Source of the DNA: Roseiarcus sp035500275
GTDB taxonomy: Bacteria > Pseudomonadota > Alphaproteobacteria > Rhizobiales > Beijerinckiaceae
Reading direction: 5' to 3'
Assembly (NCBI GenBank): GCA_035500275.1
Contig: DATJXI010000194.1
Location: 1-9,461 of the forward strand
Length of the DNA: 9,461 bases
Made by a program: the position numbers and the translations under genes. A model generated the notes under the pieces. That model was not told the origin of the DNA. It worked only from the letters and a program-made list of their open reading frames with translations, and searched no databases. Positions 1-6,812 of this stretch are shown in pieces. How positions within the stretch are numbered: position 1 is the first letter of the stretch; every line of letters begins with the position of its first letter.

Positions 1-1708
1 CAAGGGCCTCGTTTACGTCTTTCTGCGCTAACTCTTGTTTGCCAGAAAGCAAATATAGATTCGATCGTGCTACCTGTGTGTGAATTACTTCGCTAACACT
101 ATCGTACTTTTTATATATTAAAATTGACTCTGTTAGCATAACAATAGCATTGTCATATAATCGTGGTGAGCTTGCCATTACAATTGCATCGGCACGTAGC
201 CTGTCCGCCTTCTGCAGTTCTTCTATTCTTTGTTTGGCAGCGAACAGTTGCTTCTCGACAATTTTTTGTTGTTGCTCCGCGCTTCTCCACAAGGAGAAAA
301 AGAGTCCGGCCAAGCTTGCTACTAGAATCAGTGCAACGCTTGCATACCGCCTTCTGCGCCGCGCAATTTTGTCCCTTTCCTCCTTCTCTCTTCTTTCCCT
401 CGCGCCTCTCTCCGCCGCTTGTCTTCGCGCACGCTCTTGATCTCGGAAGAGACGAACCGCTCTCGTCAACACATCGTGGATCAGCTCGATCCGATCCGTT
501 CCAAGCTGTCGCTCGACGCGGAGCAGGCGACGCCTGACCAGGACCTCGAGCTGTTCCTTCGTGAGGTAGCCTTGAGCGATGGCGTCGTCGCGCGGGAACG
601 GATTGCGAAACCCGCTTTCGGTGATCAATTCCTCCTCGATGAAGCGTCGTCCGCGGTCCGGGAGGTCGCTGACACAGCGCTCGTAGAAGCCGGTGACGAT
701 TCCCTGCCCGGTCGAGCTCAGCAGGGCCTCGTCGATCGTCGTCTTCTTTTCGGCTTTGCGCCGCTCATTGAGCCCGGTGCAGACGAGGCTCAACAGCGCC
801 GGTTCGACCGTCAGCGCGGCCAGATTCTCAGGCGCGGCGCCGCCCGCCGCTGCGGACGATGCCGCTCCGGTCGGCTTGGAGTCGAGCCCGGTCTCGGCCG
901 CGGCGGCGAACGTGACGACCCTTTGCGCTGTCGCAGGATCGACCAGCTTCCCTCCGGTCTTGGTGACCGCCTCCAGGGCCTGCTGGCCGTTCATGGGCAG
1001 CAGCCGAAAGCGATTTCGCAATAATGAAGGGATGTCTCCCCGCCAGCCTTCCACTTGCGGCAGGAAGTCCTCCCGGAAAGCGAGGACCGCCTTGTAGCGC
1101 TGCGCGGGCAGATCGAGTTGCGAGCCGTCCGTGGTAGGATTTTCGATTTGCTTGGCGACCGCAACGGGAACGCGGTTCTCGATCAGATCGGCGAGATCCG
1201 CGCGAAGCCGCGTCACTGCTCGGACGTTTTCGCCCCCAAGCGTGAACACCTCTTCAAACTGATCGAAGATAAAGACCGGGGTCAAGAGATGATTGGTTTC
1301 GCTCCAGAATTCGAGGTTGGGGCGGTGCAAATACTCCCACAACGAGTCGCCGTTCGGAAACGGCGCACAGTCGACGGCATGGGCGTCGAGTTCCGCGCGA
1401 AAGGCGGCCGCGGCCTGCTCCAGCAAGGGGGCCGCCGTGCTCTTCGGGTCGAGGCGCACGTAGATGGGAAGCTTGTTCTGCTGGCGAAGCCGAGGCGACA
1501 GACCCGCGAGCAAAAGCGACGTCTTGCCGAGGCCCGAGGCGCCGAACAGAACGGTCAGCGGCGCATCGGTGACAAGGCGAAGCAGTTCCGCCGTCTCCTG
1601 GTCGCGGCCGTTGAAGAATTCCTTGCCGCTCTCGTCGAACTCGTGCAGTCCCGGCCAAGGGTTTTCGGCGTCCGGGACGACGCGGTCGAAGGTCTGCGCG
1701 ACGGTCAC
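1..1708 (-). CDS. STAND-type (nSTAND1-like) P-loop NTPase with transmembrane segment and TPR-like tail, 3' end outside window
   Basis: My translation of the minus strand gives 569 codons without a stop, running off the left edge. The GTG start overlaps the stop of the upstream TIR gene (GTGA) and has GGAGG at 1714-1718, five bases before it. Visible parts: NPWPGLHEF entry motif near residue 16 and FFNGRDQE near 31; Walker A GASGLGKTS at 56-64; Walker B VFIFDQFEE at 145-153; AFREDFL at 210-216, resembling the sensor segment of nSTAND1 proteins; an Ala/Gly/Ser-rich insert at about 268-293; IELIHDVLTRAVRLF at 407-421, like the winged-helix end of STAND modules; a charged coiled coil at 422-454 ending in RRRRR; a hydrophobic segment at 456-475; a second coiled coil at 476-510; then TPR-like helices. 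STAND ATPases are ligand-triggered oligomerising switches; the C-terminal part normally senses. A sensor/switch for the adjacent TIR effector is inferred. Bases 1-300 are only about 42% GC, unlike the rest of the gene. Confidence 0.88.
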   Translation of the reverse strand, partial: MTVAQTFDRVVPDAENPWPGLHEFDESGKEFFNGRDQETAELLRLVTDAPLTVLFGASGLGKTSLLLAGLSPRLRQQNKLPIYVRLDPKSTAAPLLEQAAAAFRAELDAHAVDCAPFPNGDSLWEYLHRPNLEFWSETNHLLTPVFIFDQFEEVFTLGGENVRAVTRLRADLADLIENRVPVAVAKQIENPTTDGSQLDLPAQRYKAVLAFREDFLPQVEGWRGDIPSLLRNRFRLLPMNGQQALEAVTKTGGKLVDPATAQRVVTFAAAAETGLDSKPTGAASSAAAGGAAPENLAALTVEPALLSLVCTGLNERRKAEKKTTIDEALLSSTGQGIVTGFYERCVSDLPDRGRRFIEEELITESGFRNPFPRDDAIAQGYLTKEQLEVLVRRRLLRVERQLGTDRIELIHDVLTRAVRLFRDQERARRQAAERGARERREKEERDKIARRRRRYASVALILVASLAGLFFSLWRSAEQQQKIVEKQLFAAKQRIEELQKADRLRADAIVMASSPRLYDNAIVMLTESILIYKKYDSVSEVIHTQVARSNLYLLSGKQELAQKDVNEAL

Positions 1709-3162
1709 TCGGGCCTCCGGCGTCGCAAGTCGCGCAAAGCGTCGATCATCAGATTGCGAAGCCCCTCGTTCATGTGCCCCTCTGGAGCGTGCCCAAATTG
1801 GCGCGCCCGAAATCCATCGGGGATCAACCTGTAATGTCCTGGATCGAAGGTCGCGTCGACGATGACCGGAATGACTAAGCTGCGTCCAAATATGATGCTC
1901 TGACGTTTATCGGCGATAATCCACTCGCCGTGGAAATAACCTTCTTCTCTTGCCTCAGTGTTCGCCGAAAGCAAGGGCAGGAACAAATCACAGCTTTTTA
2001 CGGCTGCGTTGATCTTGGCGTCCCATTCATCTCCGGGCTTGAGTTGCGTCTTGTCGATCCAAATCACGCCTGCGCCGATCTTCTTGAGTTCGGTGCTGAG
2101 CGCAAGCGCCGCGTCGACGTCTTCGTGCGCATAGCTAATGAACACCCCCCCGGCCTGACTTGGCTGCAGCGGCGCCTGGGCGTGCGTTGTCGCAAGCGGA
2201 GCGACACGCTGAGGATGCCTCTCAGTCCATCGGCGAAGGAGTTCAGCGATAAAACCCTTCGGGTCGCCGCGGTAGACGCGGGTGTTGTGGCTGAATCGTT
2301 CCAGGAACATGGTCAAACTTTGGTCAAGCGTCACCTCGTCGCCGATAAGGAATTCCTTTTTGGGGCGGTCGCCGGAAAGTCGGACCTGATTCGCCAGACG
2401 GATGAAAAAGCGGCTCAACCAATCGGCGAAATTGCATCCGATCAGCAAAAGATGACGCTGCCGGAGCTCCGCGAGCAGGCGCTCTGGGCGGACCCCCTTC
2501 TCAGCCTGCAGACTGTGGATGAATTCGAGCACGTCCTCGTCATCGATGGCAAAGAACGGAGACGACGATGCCCGTCCGAACAGATAGAACACGGGCCGGT
2601 ACTTCTCACTCCAATTATCAGGAAGGTCGTCCGCCTGGTCCTCCGAAAGATTTGGCGCATAGGCGATCTGCAAGATTGGAAGTCCGCCACTGGCGCGGGC
2701 GCCGTCGATGGCGCGAGCGACCAGATCGTCGAAAGTCGTCGATACAAACAGTTGGAAGTCAGTAATGCGCGCCAGGTCGGACAAGGGTTGCGGGAGTGCG
2801 GTCTGCGCGGCCAGTAATTTGCGAAGTTCGTCATTGATCGGTCGATAGAGGTCGGCGACCCGTTTTCCGCGGTGCGAGAGCCCGCTGACGGCGTCGTTCA
2901 ACTCGAGATGTTTCCTGAGCGGCACCTGGTCGTCGGGCGGCGAAATCGGGCTGTCCGCGTCGCAAGCCTCCAATCCGTACTTCTTCAGCAGCTGTTCCGC
3001 GAGCGCGCGGTAAAGTGGGACTTCGCGGCCCTCGACGACGATGGTGTGCAGTTCCGGCCCGATGACCGGTACGACCCGGCCATCTTCGACATACGCGAGA
3101 AGGTCGTCCCAGAACTCCTCCGAGTTCACTTCGATCCGCGTCGCGGGTTCGCTGTCTGGCAT
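1705..3162 (-). CDS. Degenerate SIR2-like domain fused to C-terminal TIR domain (probable NAD-consuming effector)
   Basis: Protein of 485 residues. Residues about 17-310 resemble the SIR2-like fold of bacterial immune proteins: VVPVIGPEL at 30-38 where GAGxS is usual, FVSTTFDDL at 139-147 where ITTNFDD is usual, VFYLFG at 191-196 where hLHG is usual, and LLLIGCNFADWLSRFF at 238-253, matching the late iGyS..D segment. The expected catalytic Asn and His are therefore Thr143 and Phe195, so this part is probably not an active sirtuin. A linker at 311-337 leads to a TIR domain at 338-480: GGVFISYAHED at 338-348, a BB-loop-like DKTQLKPGDEW at 370-380, LFLPLLSANT at 393-402, and HGEW at 411-414, whose Glu413 matches the catalytic glutamate of TIR NADases. 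The gene overlaps the STAND NTPase by 4 bases, so the two are probably translated together. NAD cleavage and a role in phage defence are inferred from the families. The ATG at 3160-3162 has no clear ribosome site; see the alternative start upstream. Confidence 0.9.
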   Translation of the reverse strand: MPDSEPATRIEVNSEEFWDDLLAYVEDGRVVPVIGPELHTIVVEGREVPLYRALAEQLLKKYGLEACDADSPISPPDDQVPLRKHLELNDAVSGLSHRGKRVADLYRPINDELRKLLAAQTALPQPLSDLARITDFQLFVSTTFDDLVARAIDGARASGGLPILQIAYAPNLSEDQADDLPDNWSEKYRPVFYLFGRASSSPFFAIDDEDVLEFIHSLQAEKGVRPERLLAELRQRHLLLIGCNFADWLSRFFIRLANQVRLSGDRPKKEFLIGDEVTLDQSLTMFLERFSHNTRVYRGDPKGFIAELLRRWTERHPQRVAPLATTHAQAPLQPSQAGGVFISYAHEDVDAALALSTELKKIGAGVIWIDKTQLKPGDEWDAKINAAVKSCDLFLPLLSANTEAREEGYFHGEWIIADKRQSIIFGRSLVIPVIVDATFDPGHYRLIPDGFRARQFGHAPEGHMNEGLRNLMIDALRDLRRRRPE

Positions 3163-3222
3163 CCGACGTCTCAGGCGTGACGCAACGATCGCCGCATGAT
3201 TGTTCGGAACGCCGCAATCTGC

Positions 3223-3238
3223 AATGCGGAACTCCTTT
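3223..3238 (-). promoter_or_regulatory. Strong Shine-Dalgarno-like site with possible ATT start in frame with the TIR gene
   Basis: On the minus strand AAAGGAG (3232-3238) is followed, after six bases, by ATT (3223-3225). This ATT is exactly 21 codons upstream of the TIR gene's ATG, in frame, with no stop between; the frame is closed further up by a TGA at 3253-3255. The ATG itself has no GGAG-like motif close by. Either a rare ATT start is used, or the site serves another purpose or is chance. The ATG-started protein already has a plausible N-terminus, so the coding call keeps the ATG. Confidence 0.3.
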
Positions 3239-3413
3239 GAGCGCCACTCAGCTCACGAGCGCCTGTCCGCGACTCAGTTTGGGCGCCTACCGACGCGGAG
3301 TCGACATTTTCTTCCCTTTCCCCGAATCATGCGCTAGCATCCTGTTCTTCGGAAGCATCGGGATTCGGCGATTGGACAAAAACGGCGGCTCGATCCCGTC
3401 GCCGACGGCTAGG

Positions 3414-3437
3414 CGAGGCGCGGGCGCTCGCGCCTCG
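3414..3437. repeat. GC-rich inverted repeat (9-bp perfect stem, 6-base loop)
   Basis: cgaggcgcg (3414-3422) and its exact reverse complement cgcgcctcg (3429-3437) flank a six-base loop. A second small palindrome, ccgtcg-c-cgacgg, lies next to it at 3396-3408. Neither is followed by a T-run on either strand, so a simple intrinsic terminator is not supported. It lies between frcA and the TIR gene and could be a bidirectional stop, an RNA leader structure or a protein site; no function can be assigned. Confidence 0.5.
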
Positions 3438-3526
3438 GGGCGGGGTCTCGTGAGCGAAGGAGGGGAGGAAAGAATTTTTCGCGAAATTCCGCATAACCCG
3501 TTGAAAAGGCTCGATTCGGGCGCAAG

Positions 3527-3576
3527 TTTTCCGCTTTTTTTCGCGCTTTTTCCGCTTTTTTTCGCATCTTTTCCGC
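3527..3576. repeat. 21-base-period tandem T-tract repeat (about 2.4 copies), predicted curved DNA
   Basis: ttttccgctttttttcgc occurs exactly at 3527-3544 and again at 3548-3565, and its first eight bases recur at 3569-3576, a strict 21-base period. T-runs are centred near 3528, 3538, 3549, 3559 and 3570, spaced about 9.5 to 11.5 bases, matching the helical repeat. Phased T/A tracts of this kind bend DNA. The A6 run at 3600-3605 lies about three further turns away. It sits between two operons and could be a nucleoid-protein site (inference). Confidence 0.65.
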
Positions 3577-3599
3577 CGCTGAAAGGGCGACAAAATGCG

Positions 3600-3649
3600 A
3601 AAAAAGGCGACTTATTGCGCCAGCGCCCGTCGCCCTTCCCGCGACGGGC
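3600..3649 (-). terminator. frcA: Probable intrinsic terminator of the frcBCA operon, with two alternative stems
   Basis: Just 32 bases after the frcA stop the minus-strand transcript can form a perfect 9-bp stem (gcccgtcgc at 3625-3633 with gcgacgggc at 3641-3649, loop of 7). Overlapping it is a second 6-bp stem (ggcgac 3606-3611 with gtcgcc 3629-3634), directly followed on the minus strand by six U residues (3600-3605). The second stem has classical terminator geometry, the first is stronger; they share bases 3629-3633 and cannot both form. Confidence 0.55.
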
Positions 3650-3680
3650 TTAAAGAACATTAATGATGAGTTAAATAAGT

Positions 3681-4459
<779 letters not shown>

Positions 4460-4463
<4 letters not shown>

Positions 4464-5545
4464 TTCGCAACCCTCCGGATCCACTGGTCGAGTGCGACCG
4501 CGACGATGATCAGCACGCCGATGGCGAATTCCTGCCACAGCACGTCGAGGCCTGCGAGCGACACCGCTGAGCGGAACACGCCGACGATCAGCGCGCCGAT
4601 CAGCGTGCCGATGACCGAGCCGCGGCCGCCGAAGAGGCTCGTGCCGCCGATCACCACGGCGGTGATGCTGTTGAGGTTCATGTTCTCGCCCGCCGTCGGG
4701 CTGATGGCGCCGACGCGGCCGATGAGGGCCCAGCCGGCGATCGCGGCGATGAGGCCCGCGACAACGTAGACGCTGAGCAGGATGCGATCGGTGTCGATGC
4801 CCGCGAGGCGCGCCGCCTCGGGATCGTCGCCGGTCGCATAGAGGTGGCGGCCGTAGGCGGTGCGATTGAGCACATACCAGACGACGGCGGCGACGAGCAG
4901 CATGAGGAACGTGCCCCACATGATGCGCGCGCCGCCGATCGCCAAAGGATTTCCCATCATGCTCAGGAAGGGCGCCTTCGCGTCAATGTCCTGCATACCG
5001 ATGGTTTCGCTCTGCGAATAAAACGTATTGAGCGCGCCGATGATGCTGAGCGTGCCAAGCGTGACGATGAACGGCGGCATTTTCAGCCGGGTCACCAGCG
5101 CTCCGTTGAGGTAGCCAAAGACGGCCCCGCACAAGAGACCGAGCGGAAAGCCGAGGATCGTCGGCACGCCGTCGAGCACAGCCAGACGTCCCATCACCAC
5201 CGAAGAGATGACCATGATCACGCCGATCGACAGATCGATGCCAGCGGTGAGGATCACCAGGGTCTGTCCGATGCCGAGAATGCCGGTGACCATCACCTGG
5301 GTGAGAACGGTCGAGATGTTGCTGGCGGTGGTGAAGCGCGCCGGATTGACCGCCACGCCAAGCAGCAGCCCGAGCGCCAGCACGACGAAGGGGACGGTCG
5401 TCGGGTAGACATGCAGGAAGCGCTGCAAGCGCTGGAGAAACGAGAGCCGCTGCTCGTCGAACGAGGCGACCGACGTCGCGGCGCCGGTGAGAACCTTTTC
5501 GAACTCCTGCTGCGCGGGACGTCCGGCCGGAGACGCTTCGGTCAT
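4460..5545 (-). CDS. frcC: ABC sugar transporter permease, fructose-type (FrcC-like)
   Basis: Inner-membrane permease of 361 residues in the RbsC/FrcC (BPD_transp_2) family. A soluble N-terminal tail of about 48 residues containing EFEKVL precedes several strongly hydrophobic segments, starting with VPFVVLALGLLLGVAV near 51-66. Family landmarks include QTLVILTAGIDLSIGVIM at 94-111, LKMPPFIVTLGTLSIIG at 154-170, the cytoplasmic coupling-loop motif TGDDPEAARLAGI at 238-250, GWALIGRVGAISPTAG at 271-286, and the ending DQWIRRVA. These match my memory of Sinorhizobium FrcC in order and length (about 360 residues). The ATG follows GGGGAGG by six bases. It overlaps frcA by 4 bases and lies 123 bases after frcB. 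It should form a homodimeric channel powered by FrcA and fed by FrcB. Confidence 0.94.
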
Positions 5546-5587
5546 AAGTATCCTCCCCGCGTTCCCGAGTTCGTTACGTCTTGTTTT

Positions 5588-5620
5588 GTCGGCGCCCCAA
5601 CTCTGCTTGCGGGCGCCGAC
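5588..5620 (-). repeat. Stem-loop between frcB and frcC
   Basis: gtcggcgccc (5588-5597) and its exact reverse complement gggcgccgac (5611-5620) form a perfect 10-bp stem around a 13-base loop in the 123-base frcB-frcC gap. In the minus-strand transcript it is followed by CAAAACAAG and not by a U-run, so it does not look like a full intrinsic terminator. In transporter operons, hairpins at this spot often protect the 3' end of the binding-protein message or reduce read-through, giving more binding protein than permease. That role is inferred here. Confidence 0.65.
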
Positions 5621-5668
5621 TTCTTGTCAACTACGTGACGATGATTAAGCGCCGTTCCTCGCGCGAAA

Positions 5669-6682
5669 TCAACCCCAGCAGAGCTTCGAGCCCTCTTCGA
5701 CGCTGATCGAAGGGACGCCGGGCATCGGTTGGTCGGTGATGAGCTTCTCGCCGCTGTCGATGCTGTGCGGCTTCGTGCCGTTCTTGAGATACTCAGCGAT
5801 TTGCTCGACACCGTCGGCGGCCATCAACAACGGGTACTGCTGCGTGGTGGCGGAGATGGTGCCGTCCTTGAGCCACGGCATCGCGAAGCAGCCGCCGTCG
5901 ATGGCGACGGCGATGACGCCCTTGTCCTTGCCCGCCGCCTTCAGCGCCGCCATGCCGCCGTAGGCGGCCGGCTCGTTGATCGCGTAGACGACATCGATGT
6001 GGTCGGCCTTCTGCAGGATGTTCTCCATTGCCTTGCGGCCGCCCTCGGTCGAGCCTTGGGTGACGTCGGAGCCGACGATCTGGGGGCTGTCGCTCATCGC
6101 GAAGTGCTTCGGATTCTTGACCGGGATGCCGAACCCGGTGAGGAAGCCGTTGTGGCGCTCGTAGTCCACCGACGGCTGGTTGGGCGTCAAGTCCAGGGTG
6201 GCGATTTTGGCGGTCGCCGCCTTGTCGCCGAGTTTGGCCTTCGTCCATTCGCCGACTAGTTTGCCCGCCGCGAAGTTGTCAGTGCCGATATTGGCGTCGG
6301 CGGCCGTCACGGGATCGAGCTTGGTGTCGAGGGTGATGACGACGATGCCGGCGTCACGCGCCTTCTTGACGGTCGGCACGATCGCGGTTGAGTCGCTCGG
6401 CACCAGCAGGATGCCCTTGGCGCCAGCCGCCATCAGCTGCTCGATCGCGGCGACCTGCCCGTCGTTGTCGCCGTCCGCCTTGCCGGCGTAGGACTGCGGC
6501 GTCAGACCGAGCTCCTTGGCCTTCTTCTCAAAGCCTTCCTTCATCTTGACGAAGAAAGGATTGGTGTTGGTCTTGGTGATGAGGCCGACGATCGGGCCGT
6601 CGGCCAGCGAAGGCCCGGCGCTCAGCGCAAGCGAGACCGCCGCAATGGCGACAGATGCTAGAATTCCAGAGATTTTGGTCAC
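5669..6682 (-). CDS. frcB: Periplasmic sugar-binding protein of ABC importer (FrcB-like, probable fructose binding)
   Basis: 337 residues, type-1 periplasmic binding protein (Peripla_BP_4 group). The N-terminus VTKISGILASVAIAAVSLAL is a signal peptide with probable cleavage after SLA (residue 27). Mature-protein landmarks: GLITKTNTNPFFVKMKEG at 33-50, SYAGKADGD at 64-72, ILLVPSD at 91-97, ITLDTKLDP at 116-124, LDLTPNQPSVD at 163-173, INEPAA at 235-240, DGGC at 262-265 and the ending KLCWG, all closely like Sinorhizobium FrcB. Only two cysteines occur (265 and 335), a possible disulfide. The start is GTG at 6680-6682, chosen because GGGAGG (6690-6695) lies seven bases upstream; the frame is open further, to a TTG at 6704-6706, but that would make the ribosome site coding. 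First gene of frcBCA, divergent from the ROK regulator. Confidence 0.94.
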   Translation of the reverse strand: MTKISGILASVAIAAVSLALSAGPSLADGPIVGLITKTNTNPFFVKMKEGFEKKAKELGLTPQSYAGKADGDNDGQVAAIEQLMAAGAKGILLVPSDSTAIVPTVKKARDAGIVVITLDTKLDPVTAADANIGTDNFAAGKLVGEWTKAKLGDKAATAKIATLDLTPNQPSVDYERHNGFLTGFGIPVKNPKHFAMSDSPQIVGSDVTQGSTEGGRKAMENILQKADHIDVVYAINEPAAYGGMAALKAAGKDKGVIAVAIDGGCFAMPWLKDGTISATTQQYPLLMAADGVEQIAEYLKNGTKPHSIDSGEKLITDQPMPGVPSISVEEGSKLCWG

Positions 6683-6731
6683 GAGGTTTCCTCCCATGCG
6701 GGTCAATTGGCGGCGCTTAACGATCGCGCGG

Positions 6732-6750
6732 CGTGCCCTGGTTCGGCACG
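6732..6750 (-). repeat. Small hairpin in the frcB leader
   Basis: cgtgcc (6732-6737) and ggcacg (6745-6750) form a 6-bp perfect stem with a 7-base loop, about 50 bases upstream of the frcB start, in what should be its untranslated leader. It could stabilise the message or be chance in GC-rich DNA. Confidence 0.35.
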
Positions 6751-6781
6751 GCCTGCGCGTGCGCGCTTCGCGTCGTCATTG

Positions 6782-6812
6782 CTATTGGGCCAAACTTTTG
6801 AGGCTGAGTCAA
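6782..6812 (-). promoter_or_regulatory. Candidate promoter of the frcBCA operon
   Basis: On the minus strand TTGACT (6807-6812) lies in the left arm of the large palindrome. The best -10-like sequence downstream is CAATAG (6782-6787) with a long 19-base spacer, so the -10 is weak. The position fits a leader of about 90 bases for frcB. Overlap with the palindrome implies control by whatever binds it. Confidence 0.35.

Larger units (their letters stand above)
3163..3680. other. 518-base gene-free junction between the frc operon and the TIR/STAND module
   Basis: I find no convincing gene on either strand. Open frames here (for example plus-strand 3177-3653) have no recognisable domain, no good ribosome site, and cross terminator-like and T-tract sequence. 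From right to left the stretch contains a probable terminator after frcA (3600-3649), a phased T-tract array (3527-3576), a near-palindrome around tttcgcgaaa (3477-3486), a GC-rich hairpin (3414-3437), a 13-base palindrome (3396-3408), and the leader of the TIR gene with a strong ribosome-site-like motif (3232-3238). No clear sigma-70 promoter for the TIR gene could be picked out by eye. Confidence 0.7.

Noticed and set aside
1055..1834. Long plus-strand open frame of 259 codons opposite the STAND gene
   Set aside because: Antisense to a well-supported gene with recognisable NTPase motifs; its translation is arginine-rich with no domain, as expected of a GC-rich shadow frame.
1930..2817. Plus-strand open frame of 295 codons opposite the SIR2/TIR gene
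   Set aside because: Mirror frame of the TIR protein gene; no family resemblance and no ribosome site.
3384..3407. tRNA 3'-end-like fragment (ggcgg-ctcgatc-ccgtc), a possible attachment site
   Set aside because: A T-arm-like stem and loop can be drawn, but the loop lacks the usual TTC start, there is no CCA end, and no integrase is visible in the window; chance in GC-rich DNA is more likely.
3250..3455. Distant inverted repeat gctcacgag / ctcgtgagc (near 3250 and 3447)
   Set aside because: Only nine bases at about 190 bases distance, with no transposase or target duplication; not enough for a mobile-element end.
3177..3653. Plus-strand open frame of 158 codons in the junction
   Set aside because: It crosses the T-tract repeat and terminator stems, giving Phe-rich low-complexity protein, and has no recognisable domain or good ribosome site.
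4464..4919. Upstream extension of the frcA frame
   Set aside because: The added residues are Arg/His-rich shadow sequence of frcC; the GTG at 4461-4463 has a good ribosome site and gives the normal family length.
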